Shown here one piece after another: positions 42,640 to 53,040 of a stretch of 64,000 nt of DNA. Numbering within the stretch: the stretch's first letter is position 1; each line of letters opens with the position of its first letter. The translations under genes were made by a program, and so were the position numbers. The stretch covers positions 124,001-188,000 of the forward strand of contig JAKCOZ010000100.1 of assembly GCA_022605955.1 (NCBI GenBank), written 5' to 3'. The notes beneath the pieces were generated by a model. The model was not told the origin of the DNA. It did not search any database and saw only the letters and a program-made list of their open reading frames with translations. The DNA comes from Rallus limicola (taxonomy: Eukaryota; Chordata; Aves; Gruiformes; Rallidae).

Positions 42640-43443
42640 CAGGCTGGAGAGCTGGGCAGGGAGAAACCAGATGGGGTTCAACAAAAGCAAGGGGAGAGGC
42701 TGGCACCTGGGAAGGAAGAACTGCTGGGATCAGGACAGGCTGGGGGTGACCTGCTGGAGAGGAGCTCTGTGGAGAAGGAGCTGGGGGTCCTGCTGGATGA
42801 CAGGGTGGCCATGAGCCAGCAGTGTGCCCTGGGGGCTGAGAGAGCCCATGGCATCCTGGGGGGCATCAGGAGGAGTGTGGGCAGCAGGTCCCAGGAGGGG
42901 ATCCTCCCCCTCTGCTCTGCCCTGCTCAGGCCCCAGCTGGAGTGTTGTGTCCAGTGCTGGGCTCCCTGGGATAGAAAAGACAGGGATCTCCTGGAGAGAG
43001 TCCAGAGGAGGCTCTGGAGATGCTGAAGGGCCTGGAGCATCTCCCCTGGGAGGAAAGGCTGAGGGAGCTGGGGCTGTTCAGCCTGGAGAGAAGCAGCCTG
43101 AGAGGGGATCTGATCAATGGGGATCAAGAGCTGAAGGGTGGGACACAGGGGGACATGGGCAGCCTCTTCTCAGTGTCTGTGGGGACAGGACAAGGGGTGA
43201 TGGCCTCAAGTTGGAGCACAGGGAGTTCCACCCCAACATGGGGAAGAACTTCTTCCCAGTGAGGGTGAGGGAGCCCTGGGCCAGGCTGCCAGAGGGGGTG
43301 TGGAGTCTCCTTCTCTGGAGAGATTCCAGCCCCATCTGGATGCCTCCCTGTGTGCCCTGTCCTAGGGACCCTGCTTTGGCAGGGGGGTTGGACCTGATGA
43401 TCTCTGGAGCTCCCTTCCACCCCTTACAGCTCTGTGATTTCAG
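42640..43443 (+). mobile_element. CR1 group B, 5'-truncated
   Basis: Starts 'atatttacaggctggagagc' and ends 'acagctctgtgatttcag'. It carries EKELGVLLDDRVAMSQQCAL, the [11 protein letters not shown] stop, and 'ctgccagagggggtgtggag' in the LPRG block. Confidence 0.93.
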
Positions 43444-44029
43444 AAGAAGACAGTGATTTACGGAAGGTAGAAGCCAAAAATAAGAAGAATGGAGTTACCA
43501 CAGCCCAGCACAACCCTGGCATCTAATCAGGGAGACAGATGAAGGCACCAATCTGTCTTCTTAAGATATGCACAGTCTATTTTTTTATATATATATATAT
43601 TTTTTATTGCTGCATAACCATATCTGGAGATGTTCATGAAGTGGCTGCAGCACGAGGGGGGCTGCACCAGGAGCATCCCTCTGCAATCACCAGGGAAGTA
43701 ATAAGAGAAGTCATCATTAGCAGTGGTTAATTGCCAGTAGCCAGAACACTCCTTAACATCCATTCTTAGCTTCATAACGTGCCCATGGACCAAGATCCTG
43801 CACCAGGTTTTGCTTCAGAGCTTGAAGTCCTGCTGTGGATGTCACTGAAGGTGAGCTCAGTAAGTCACCTCACAACATCTTACACATGGGGCTTTGAGAC
43901 CTCCCCAAAATGCAGCTGACTGTGTGGGATCACATGCACAAGGCCATTGAGAATCCTTCAGGATGAGCCTTCAGATCATCCCTCATCTTCTAAACAGGAG
44001 GATTCCTCACCTTCTACACCAGATCATTC
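43444..44029. other. Unique spacer with (AT)n
   Basis: Contains a short (AT)n at 43587-43600 between T runs. No gene recognised. Confidence 0.4.
43587..43600. repeat. (AT)n microsatellite
   Basis: Seven AT units flanked by T runs. Confidence 0.8.
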
Positions 44030-44326
44030 AGAGAATCCTAGAATTCTTCTATCTCCTGAGCTGGAAGGGACCCATGAGGACCATGGAGTCCAACTCCTGG
44101 CTCCACACAGACCAGCCAAGTCAGAGCAGGGCACTGAGGGCATCATCCAGATGCTTCTTGATCTCAACCCAGCTCAGGGCTGTGACCCCTTCCCTGGGGA
44201 GCCTGTGCCAGTGCCTGACCCCCCTCTCAGCACAGAACCTCTTCCTCACACCCAGCCTAAACCTCCCCTGGGGCAGCTTCACGCTGTTCCCTCAGGTTCC
44301 ATCCCTGGTCCCCAAAGAGAGGGCAT
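44030..44326 (-). mobile_element. CR1 group C, 3' half of a C/D chimera
   Basis: Group C 3' end from 'gagaatcctagaattcttct' to 'gtccccaaagagag'. At about 44326 it switches to group D ORF2 sequence. Confidence 0.9.
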
Positions 44327-44630
44327 TGGATGCCTCCTCTTCTCCAGCCTCAACACCCCCAGCTCCCTCAGCTGCTCCTCAGAGGATTTGCCCTCCAGCC
44401 CCTTCCCCAGCCTGGTTGCCCTTCTCTGCACTCGCTCCAGCACCTCCATGTCCTTCTGATGCTGAGGAGCCCAGAACTGGACCCAGCACTCCAGCTGCAG
44501 CCTCACCAGTGCCCAGCCCAGGGGCACAATCCCCTCCCCACACCTACTGGCCACCCTGTGTCTGACACAAGCCAGGATGCCCTTGGCCTTCCTGGCCCCC
44601 TGGGCACACTGCTGGCTCCTGGTCAGTCAG
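44327..44630 (-). mobile_element. CR1 group D, 5' half of a C/D chimera
   Basis: From 'tgcctcctcttctccagcct' onward the text is group D (sense [20 protein letters not shown] and [20 protein letters not shown]). It ends at 'ctgctggctcctggtcagtc'. The D minisatellite and UTR are absent because the C 3' end replaces them. Confidence 0.9.
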
Positions 44631-44673
44631 CATATTTTACAGTGGCTTGAATGAAGATTGGAGAACATTCTTC

Positions 44674-44991
44674 ACACAGAATCATAGAAGAGTCTGGGTT
44701 GGAAGGGACCCCAAGGATCACACAGCTCCAAACCCCCTGCCACAGGCAGGGACACCAACCTCCAGGCCTGGAGCTACACAAGGTTGCCCCAGCCAACCTG
44801 GCCTTCAACACCTCCAGGGATGGGGCACCCACCCCCTCTCTGGGCAGCCTGTTCCAGCCCCTCACCACTCTCTCTGCAAAGAACTTCCCCTTAATATCTA
44901 ATTTAAACCTTCCTTCCTTTAGTTTTAATCCATCCCCCTTGTCCAGCCTTTGCTTACCCTTCTAAAAAGTTGAATCCCCTCCTAGCTTCTA
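44674..44991 (-). mobile_element. CR1 group A joined to an older CR1
   Basis: Typical group A 3' end until about 44890, then 'taatatctaatttaaacctt' and 'gtccagcctttgcttaccct', which is diverged CR1 sequence unlike any sister A. Either a mosaic or a copy with a strongly diverged 5' part. Confidence 0.85.
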
Positions 44992-45382
44992 TTTTTCACC
45001 ATGTTTTTCCAAAATCCACACCCTGGATCTCATGAACACGTGGTTACAGCTCACAGTGCTCAAATACTCCCTCCACCTACTAAAATAGCCAGAAATTAAT
45101 GGGATTTTGGGGGGCTTTTTTTACATGGATGAGCTGCCAGCAACAGTGTCTCAGTGTGCTGGTTGGTTCCCACCAGGATACAGCAGAGCTCTGTCAACAA
45201 GATGCCACCTGAGAGACACAGTGAGGTACCAGCAGTACAAAGAAGATGCAAGTGAGTTTGCATAGGGAAGCATCAAAGGCTCCATGGGATCCTGAAGTGT
45301 GAAAACATTGTTTCCCTACAAGATATTGAAGGAATGAGAGTGAGACCAACAGGGGTGGGAAGATACAGGTAGTGGCAGGAGA
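44992..45382. other. Unique spacer
   Basis: Nothing recognised. Confidence 0.4.
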
Positions 45383-45657
45383 AGGAGGATGGAGTGAAGC
45401 TGGAGGAGGGAAGGGTTAGAGGAGATCTGAGGGGGAAGTTCTTTGCAGAGAGAGTGGTGAGGGGCTGGAACAGGCTGCCCAGAGAGGGGGTGGGTGCCCC
45501 ATCCCTGGGGGTGTTGAAGGCCAGGTTGGCTGGGGCCCTGGGCAAGCTTCTATAGCTCCAGGCCTGGAGGTTGGTGTCCCTACCTGTGTCAGGGGGGTTG
45601 GAGCTCTGTGATCCTTGGGGTCCCTCTCAACCCAGACCAGTCTATGACACACAGACA
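45383..45657 (+). mobile_element. CR1 group A 3' fragment, 5' part of an A/B composite
   Basis: Starts 'gagaaggaggatggagtgaa' (VKLEEGRV) and ends '…agtctatga'. The next base starts group B. The junction equals that at 19760/19761, but the A part is about 105 bp longer here. Confidence 0.92.
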
Positions 45658-46493
45658 CTGAGCTGCCATCCAGAGAGACCTGGCCAGGCTGGAGAGCTGG
45701 GCAGGGAGAAACCAGATGGGGTTCAACAAAAGCAAGGGGAGAGTCTGGCACCTGGGAAGGAAGAACTGCTGGAATCAGGACAGGCTGGGGGTGACCTGCT
45801 GGAGAGGAGCTCTGTGGAGAAGGAGCTGGGGGTCCTGCTGGGTGACAGGGTGGCCATGAGCCAGCAGTGTGCCCTGGGGGCTGAGAGAGCCCATGGCATC
45901 CTGGGGGGCATCAGGAGGAGTGTGGGCAGCAGGTCCCAGGAGGGGATCCTCCCCCTCTGCTCTGCCCTGCTCAGGCCCCAGCTGGAGTGTTGTGTCCAGT
46001 GCTGGGCTCCCTGGGATAGAAAAGACAGGGATCTCCTGGAGAGAGTCCAGAGGAGGCTCTGGAGATGCTGAAGGGCCTGGAGCATCTCCCCTGGGAGGAA
46101 AGGCTGAGGGACCTGGGGCTGTTCAGCCTGGAGAGAAGCAGCCTGAGAGGGGATCTGATCAATGGGGATCAATAGCTGAAGGGTGGGACACAGGGGGACA
46201 TGGGCAGCCTCTTCTCAGTGTCTGTGGGGACAGGACAAGGGGTGATGGCCGCAAGTTGGAGCACAGGGAGTTCCACACCAACATGGGGAAGAACTTCTTC
46301 CCAGTGAGGGTGAGGGAGCCCTGGGCCAGGCTGCCCAGGGGGGTGTGGAGTCTCCTTCTCTGGAGAGATTCCAGCCCCATCTGGATGCCTCCCTGTGTGC
46401 CCTGTCCTAGGGACCCTGCTTTGGCAGGGGGGGTTGGACCTGATGATCTCTGGAGGTCCCTTCCAACCCCTGTGATTCTATGACCCTGTGATC
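45658..46493 (+). mobile_element. CR1 group B, long copy
   Basis: Begins 'cacacagacactgagctgcc', then RDLARLESWAGREKPDG-type sequence, [31 protein letters not shown] and stop. It ends 'ctgtgattctatgaccctgt'. It is very similar to 19761-20606 over its whole length. Confidence 0.94.
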
Positions 46494-47132
46494 TGCAGAT
46501 GGAGTTATCACACCCTTGCAGCTAGAAGGTTGTTTTGTTGCTTTTTCCCCCCCCCCCCCTTTCTGTTTCTGCAGCTTTCTGCCACGCTGCCAAGTCTCTC
46601 ATCCCAGGGATGGAGGCAGCTGAGGAGCTTCTGCTGGAGCTGAGAAAGAGGATGCAAAAGGTGGGGAAAAAAAAATCACCAAAACAACAAGAGAGAAGAA
46701 ACAGAGCAGAAGAAAGAAGTGAGAAATAAAGGCAGAAGGGAACACATTTCCCAACACATCCCACATGGCTGCCCAGTTCCATCTTTGAGACCTCCCTGTC
46801 CTGTTACAACTACAAGGACACCCCAAAAAATCCTGGCTTGGTGGCCACATACCCAACAAGGAGGAGCAGAAAGAAAGGTTGAGTGGAACTCTGTATTTTA
46901 AAGCTTTCTAAGGGGGAAGATGAAGACAGAGGAGAAACAACCAAACCCCAACCAACAGCATAATAAAGTAGAGTGAGGTCTTCAGGGAGAAAGAGCCCAG
47001 CAACAGTGATGAATTTGACAGAACAGCATCATTTGTGGTACCTGTTGGCTCAACCTTGCACCAGAAGCAGATGCTACAACCTAGAGAAATACATATCCCC
47101 TAGGAGAATCAGCTGGCACAGTGGCCACAGCA
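46494..47132. other. Unique spacer with exon-like segment
   Basis: Holds a 13-bp C run (46547-46559) inside a pyrimidine tract, and the exon-like segment 46575-46660. The remainder is A-rich with nothing recognised. Confidence 0.4.
46575..46660 (+). other. Weak candidate coding exon (86 bp)
   Basis: A strong pyrimidine tract (46540-46570) ends in CAG at 46572-46574, and the segment is followed by GT at 46661. One frame is open throughout and reads FCHAAKSLIPGMEAAEELLL then ELRKRMQK, which looks like an amphipathic helix. The other two forward frames contain stops. I do not recognise the family, and chance occurrence is likely in 64 kb, so this is only a candidate. Confidence 0.2.
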
Positions 47133-47460
47133 AATCCTAGAATTCCTGAGCTGGAAGGGACCCATAAGGATCATTGAGTCCAACTCCTGGCTCCACACAG
47201 CCCAGCCAAGTCAGAGCAGGGCACTGAGGGCATCATCCAGATGCTTCTTGACCTCAGCCCAGCTCAGGGCTGGGACCCCTTCCCTGGGGAGCCTGTGCCA
47301 GTGCCTGACCCCCCTCTCAGCACAGAACCTCTTCCTCACACCCAGCCTAAACCTCCCCTGGGGCAGCTTCATGTTGTTCCCTCAGGTTCCATCCCTGGTC
47401 CCCAAAGAGAGGAGAGAGATCAGCACCTGCCCCTTCACTCCCCCTCATCAGGAAGTCAGA
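47133..47460 (-). mobile_element. CR1 group C, 5'-truncated
   Basis: 'atcctagaattcctgagctg' to 'cccctcatcaggaagtc'. Only the UTR and the last ORF2 block (sense HRLPREG region) are present. Confidence 0.92.
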
Positions 47461-47546
47461 AGCCTCCAGCTTTATGCACAAGCAGGGAATAACATATACA
47501 AGTGCTTCTAGATGAGTTCAGGACATCCTGAGACCTAAAAACCTAG

Positions 47547-48420
47547 CCATCACCCCTTGTCCTGTCCCCACAGACACTGAGAAGAGGCTGCCCATGTCCC
47601 CCTGTGTCCCACCCTTCAGCTATTGATCCCCAGGGATCAGATCCCCTCTCAGGCTGCTTCTCTCCAGGCTGAACAGCCCCAGCTCCCTCAGCCTTTCCTC
47701 CCAGGGGAGATGCTCCAGGCAGCCTGGCCCAGGGCTCCCTCACCCTCACTGGGAAGAAGTTCTTCCCCATGTTGGTGTGGAACTCCCTGTGCTCCAACTT
47801 GAGGCCATCACCCCTTGTCCTGTCCCCACAGACACTGAGAAGAGGCTGCCCATGTCCCCCTGGGTCCCACCCTTCAGCTATTGATCCCCATGGATCAGAT
47901 CCCCTCTCAGGCTGCTTCTCTCCAGGCTGAACAGCCCCAGCTCCCTCAGCCTTTCCTCCCAGGGGAGATGCTCCAGGCCCTTCAGCATCTCCAGAGCCTC
48001 CTCTGGACTCTCTCCAGGAGATCCCTGTCTTTTCTATCCCAGGGAGCCCAGCACTGGACACAACACTCCAGCTGGGGCCTGAGCAGGGCAGAGCAGAGGG
48101 GGAGGATCCCCTCCTGGGACCTGCTGCCCACACTCCTCCTGATGCCCCCCAGGATGCCATGGGCTCTCTCAGCCCCCAGGGCACACTGCTGGCTCATGGC
48201 CACCCTGTCACCCACCAGGACCCCCAGGTCCTTCTCCACAGAGCTCCTCTCCAGCAGGTCACCCCCAGCCTGTCCTGATTCCAGCAGTTCTTCCTTCCCA
48301 GGTGCCAGACTCTCCCCTTGCTTTTGTTGAACCCCACCTGGTTTCTCCCTGCCCAGCTCTCCAGCCTGGCCAGGTCTCTCTGGATGGCAGCTCAGTGTCC
48401 CTGTGTCTCAGCCACACATG
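47547..48420 (-). mobile_element. CR1 group B, rearranged: 258-bp duplication, no 3' tail
   Basis: The left end starts abruptly inside ORF2 ('ccatcaccccttgtcctg') and reaches 'gatgctccaggc'. It then jumps back to 'agcctggcccagggctccc' and reads 'ccatcaccccttgtcc' again at 47805, so a 258-bp interval is repeated. The rest continues normally to the RDLARL block at 48415. The usual 3' tail and UTR are missing, which is unusual for a LINE. Confidence 0.92.
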
Positions 48421-48890
48421 ATAAAGTAAGACTGGTCTCATACCCTTTAATAGTAGGTGTCCTGGAAGTCATCTCACAGCTGCCAGTATGATTAATTGCT
48501 ATTTCTTCAGTGCCAGCACAGGTCATGATTGCTGTGTTGCCAAATGGGAAAGCCAAGTGAAGAGGAGTCATCTGGGAAGAGGAATATTCCAGAGCTGCTA
48601 GAGATGAGGAGCTGACTCAAAAGTTTGGGATTTGTGGTTAGGAGTTACAGACTGGAAGCTAGACTGCAAGAGAGACTGCTGTGGGATAACTGAGTGGTAA
48701 AGCAAGGCCAGGCACTGAAATACTGGTGGTACTGGTCGAGTCAGGAGCTTCATTATGTATAAAGCAGATTTAAATAGATATTTTTAAAGCCTTTAGGACT
48801 CAAAGGAGGTTTTTAAGAGAGGCTGCTGAACAATTTTGAGATGGTTCCTCAGAACAGAAAATTAAGTTGGCTAGAAGATCACTAATTCAA
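48421..48890. other. Unique spacer
   Basis: Nothing recognised. Confidence 0.4.
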
Positions 48891-49334
48891 TCATAGAATC
48901 ATCCTGAGCTGGAAGGGATCCATAAGGACCATCAAGTCCAAGTCCTGGCTCCACACAGACCAGCCCAGTCAGAGCAGGGCACTGAGGGCATCATCCAGAT
49001 GCTTCTTGCCCTCAGCCCAGCTCAGGGCTGTGACCCCTTCCCTGGGGAGCCTGTGCCAGTGCCTGACCCCCCTCTCAGCACAGAACCTCTTCCTCACACC
49101 CAGCCTAAACCTCCCCTGGGGCAGCTTCACGCTGTTCCCTCAGGTTCCATCCCTGGTCCCCAAAGAGAGGAGAGAGATCAGCACCTGCCCCTTCACTCCC
49201 CCTCATCAGGAAGCCACAGACCCCATGAGGTCTCCCCTCAGCCTCCTCTTCTCCAGGCTGAACAACCCCAGGGCCTTCAGCCTCTCCTCCTAAGCCTTCC
49301 CCTCCAGACCCTTCCTCATCCTCACTGCCTTCAT
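48891..49334 (-). mobile_element. CR1 group C, 5'-truncated
   Basis: 'atcatagaatcatcctgagc' to 'cttcctcatcctcactgcct', ending in the GLEGK region. Close to the copies at 44.0, 47.1 and 57.5 kb. Confidence 0.92.
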
Positions 49335-49646
49335 TGTTTTTATTATTTAGTCATTAATTTATTCAAGCCAGTAGCAGCAGCAGCAGTTAATTCTTTGAAG
49401 GAACAACAGGTTGATGCAGAAGTTGGCATGATTTCAGGTGCTCATAAAGAGGACCCATTAAATAAAACATTTTTAGCAACTCAGGGAGTGCTGAGCTACA
49501 GCAAAGGTAATGACCAACTTCCTAGTAAGGAACCCACTTTCCTTGCCCCCCAGTCCATGTAAAATGGGATTATTCCCTACCCAAAAGCCAGCAGTTTGAC
49601 TTTAAAGCCTTTCACCAGGCTTGCTCAATCCCTAACACCCAAATAA
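49335..49646. other. Unique spacer
   Basis: Nothing recognised; a (CAG)-like stretch 'gtagcagcagcagcag' lies at about 49372-49387. Confidence 0.4.
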
Positions 49647-49896
49647 TCACAGAATCACAGAATCATAAGGGTTGGAAAGGACCTCCAGAGATCATCAGGT
49701 CCAACCCCCCTGCCAAAGCAGGGTCCCTAGGACAGGGCACACAGGGAGGCATCCGGATGGGGCTGGAATCTCTCCAGAGAAGGAGACTCCACACCCCCCT
49801 GGGCAGCCTGGCCCAGGGCTCCCTCACCCTCACTGGGAAAAAGTTCTTCCATGTATTGGTGCAAAACACCTTTTGCTCCAACTTGAAGGCACTGCT
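49647..49896 (-). mobile_element. CR1 group B, short
   Basis: Tail 'aatcacagaatcacagaatc', the UTR and the last ORF2 block. In sense the ORF2 end GVESPSLERFQPHPDASLCA is read in one frame here. The 5' end is diverged ('tgtattggtgcaaaacacct'). Confidence 0.9.
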
Positions 49897-50308
49897 CAAA
49901 GGGAGTCCTCAAAGATGCAGGAGACCAGGTTCCATCACTCCAAAGAACAAAACAGGAGTGAAGCTGCTATTGAAGTGGAAGAGTTTCAGCCACCCACCCC
50001 ATCACCCACATCTTTGAAGATCTGGAGCTCCTGTCTTAGAAGAAAAGGGAAGTGATTGTTAGGAAAGTGATTAGTTTGTTTTATTTTATATTGCCAGTTT
50101 TGATTCTATATTGCAGGCAGTGAAAAAGAAAGGACCACAGGCTACCAAATCCTTCCTCTGAACCTGCTCCCTTTTTTATTCAGACCTTCCTAGTTCTTTT
50201 GTCAGAGGCCTCAGCAGTTCACAGCATCCTCCTCCTTCCAATAATAGGTGCCTAGAACAAAGAAGCAGAAGGCTTTGATGCCTCATGTGAGCAAATTGGA
50301 CTCGTGTC
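49897..50308. other. Unique spacer
   Basis: Nothing recognised. Confidence 0.4.
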
Positions 50309-50463
50309 ATAGAATCATAGAATCATAGACTGGCAGGGGTTGGAAGGGACCCCAAAGGTTGGAAGGGACCCCAAGGATCAGAGAGCTCCAACCCCCCCGA
50401 CATAGGCAGGGCCACCAACCTCCAGGCCTGGAGCTACACAAGGTGGCCCAGGTGCCCCAAAAC
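50309..50463 (-). mobile_element. CR1 group A tail duplicate
   Basis: A tail-only copy with its own 20-bp internal duplication ('aaggttggaagggacccc' twice at about 50337-50371). It breaks after 'aaggtggcccaggtgcccc', then a new tail begins. The break is at the same CR1 position as in the 125-bp array at 35.2 kb. Confidence 0.92.
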
Positions 50464-51150
50464 AGAATCATAGAATCACAGAATCATGGAATCATAGACT
50501 GGGCTGGGTTGGAAGGGACCTCAAGGATCACAGAGCTCCAACCCCCCTGGCACAGGCAGGGACATCAACCTCCAGGCCTGCAGCTACACAAGGCTGCCCC
50601 AGCCAACCTGGCCTTGAAACACCTCCAGGGATGGGGCATCCACCCCCTCTCTGGGCAGCCCCTTCCAGCCCCTCACCACTCTCTCTGCACAGAACTTCCC
50701 ACTCAGATCTCCTCTAACCCTTCCCTCCTCCAGCTTCACTCCAGCCCCCTTGTTCTGCCAGGCTCTGCCCTCTGAACAAGCTGATTCCCCTCCTGTTCCT
50801 CTGCTCCCTTCAGGGACTGGCAGGCTGCAATGAGGTCCCCCCACAGCCTTCTCTTCTCCAGGCTGACCCAGCCCAGCTCCCTCAGCCTCTCTCCATAGGG
50901 GAGCTGCTCCAGCCCTCTGAGCATCTCCATGGCTCCTCTGACCCCTCTCCAACAGTTCCCCATCTTTCTTGTACTGGGGCCCCAGCTCTGGACACAGGAC
51001 TCCAGCTGGGGCCTCCTGAGGGCAGAGCAGAGAGGGACAATCCCCTCCCTGTCCCTGCTGCCACCCCTCTGCTGATGGAGCCCAGGATCCCATCACCCTT
51101 GAGAGCTGCAAGAGCCACTGCTGGCTCAGGAGAAGTTTCTCACCCACGTG
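50464..51150 (-). mobile_element. CR1 group A, 5'-truncated
   Basis: The tail has four octamer-like units ('gaatcatagaatcacagaat'). The body runs to 'gagaagtttctcacccacgt'. The UTR/ORF2 boundary is of the 'ggctgccccagccaacctgg' type, one base longer than sisters at 'gccttgaaacacc'. Confidence 0.93.
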
Positions 51151-51646
51151 TGTGCCCATGGGAGAGCAACCAAATTCCTCTCCTCTCCATGTCCTCCTTA
51201 CAGCAGAGATGGCCCAAGGAAAATAGGGCAGAGGAAATGAAGGGATCCCTTTGAAAGGCCACAGAAAAACCAGGTAACCAGGTGAAAAGGATCCTTTGAG
51301 CTGGAATTTTTTGCTGAATGTGAAGAGAATTTGGACACAGGAGCTATTTTTACCATGCTGCTCAGTGATTCAAGGGGGATGTTACCACGCAGAGGCTGAG
51401 TCACAAGGACTCTCCATGGAAAGGCTCTTCACCTGCTGCACCACTGTGGTGATTCAAAGAGCTTGACAAGCTCCCCTGAGGTGAAACAAAGTCACTGGGA
51501 CTTTGCTGACAGAAAGGCAGCACACAGGCCGTGCTGGAGCAGCTTTTATGGAGAAGCTACTTAAAGCAGGAGCTCTTGTGCACCTGAGCCTCATGGTAAA
51601 GATTTGAATCCAGTAATAACATCCTAAAAACCAAAGGAAAGAAACT
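51151..51646. other. Unique spacer
   Basis: Nothing recognised. Confidence 0.4.
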
Positions 51647-52331
51647 GAGAATCAGAGAATCACAGAATCACAGGGCTTGGAAGGGACCTCCAGAGATCAT
51701 CAGGTCCAACCCCCCTGCCAAAGCAGGGTCCCTAGGACAGGGCACACAGGGAGGCATCCAGATGGGGCTGGAATCTCTCCAGAGAAGGAGACTCCACACC
51801 CCCCTGGGCAGCCTGGCCCAGGGCTCCCTCACCCTCACTGGGAGGAAGTTCTTCCCCATGTTGGGGTGGAACTCCCTGTGCTCCAACTTGAGGCCATCAC
51901 CCCTTGTCCTGTCCCCACAGACACTGAGAAGAGGCTGCCCATGTCCCCCTGGGTCCCACCCTTCAGCTATTGATCCCCATGGATCAGATCCCCTCTCAGG
52001 CTGCTTCTCTCCAGGCTGAACAGCCCCAGGTCCCTCAGCCTTTCCTCCCAGGGGAGATGCTCCAGGCCCTTCAGCATCTCCAGAGCCTCCTCTGGACTCT
52101 CTCCAGGAGATCCCTGTCTTTTCTATCCCAGGGAGCCCAGCACTGGACACAACACTCCAGCTGGGGCCTGAGCAGGGCAGAGCAGAGGGGGAGGATCCCC
52201 TCCTGGGACCTGCTGCCCACACTCCTCCTGATGCCCCCCAGGATGCCATGGGCTCTCTCAGCCCCAGGGCACACTGCTGGCTCATGGCCACCCTGGCACC
52301 CAGCAGGACCCCCAGCTCCTTCTCCACAGAT
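51647..52331 (-). mobile_element. CR1 group B, 5'-truncated
   Basis: 'gagaatcagagaatcacaga' to the EKELGVLL block ('agctccttctccacaga'). One base is missing in the GAERAH block ('ctcagccccagggcac'), which shifts the frame in this copy only. Confidence 0.93.
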
Positions 52332-52356
52332 AAGTAGTTTGGGAGCTTGTTTTCAA

Positions 52357-52466
52357 AGAATCACAGACTCACAGGGGTTAGAAGGGGCCTCCAGAGATCA
52401 TCAGGTCCAACCCCCCTGCCAAAGCAGGGTCCCTAGGACAGGTCACACAGGGAGGTGTCCAGACTG
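52357..52466 (-). mobile_element. CR1 group B 3' tail fragment
   Basis: 'agaatcacagactcacaggg' to 'cagggaggtgtccagact'. It lies 25 bp from the 5' end of the preceding B copy and has the same orientation. Confidence 0.88.
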
Positions 52467-53040
52467 GTCACAGAATCACAGTTTTAAAATGCCAAAGCCA
52501 AGCAGGTCCCTTGAACCTGAAGAGCAATTCAATAAGATAAGGCAAGGTCTGGAGAATCAGCCAGACCTGCAATTTGCTTGTTGATTAGATCCCAGCAGGA
52601 GGAAAATTAATCAAATCATCACCCAGACGCTCTACTTAACGACTTGAAGGACTCACTTGGCTGTTTGTTGCCTCCCAGGATAAGGGATCTTCTACCACAA
52701 CGTTTTCTGAAGCTTGGGGGACAGCAGTTGTTCTTGAGGTATGAACAAGACACCCTCCTCATCTCCAGAACTTGCTTTGCCTGTCTTGGGTGGCTTTCAG
52801 GTGATGCTGGCATCTCACAATATCAAAGTGCTCTTTGCATACGCCTCTCATGCAGTTCAGCAGAAACATTTATCACCAGAAACCATCAGGACTTCCAAAG
52901 GATGAAGAGCTCTGAGTGTTCTCCAAACAAGTAAAGCCAGTTTATTGATGTGGCCATGGAGAAGGTCTGTAGGCAGCTTGCATTGGCTGTGCAAAGGCCA
53001 CAGTTTTGGTTCTGAGATGTTTGTGGGGGAAATTTATCTA
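52467..53040. other. Unique spacer
   Basis: Nothing recognised; the open frame 52644-52934 has no known domain. Confidence 0.4.

Noticed and set aside
47543..48184. 213-codon open frame on the minus strand with repeated [13 protein letters not shown] segments
   Set aside because: It is not in the ORF2 frame; it is a chance-open shadow frame of a GC-rich group B CR1, and its internal repeat is the 258-bp DNA duplication.
51668..52327. 219-codon open frame on the minus strand
   Set aside because: Shadow frame of a group B CR1; the same translation recurs in every B copy (4832, 19983, 42824, 45869).
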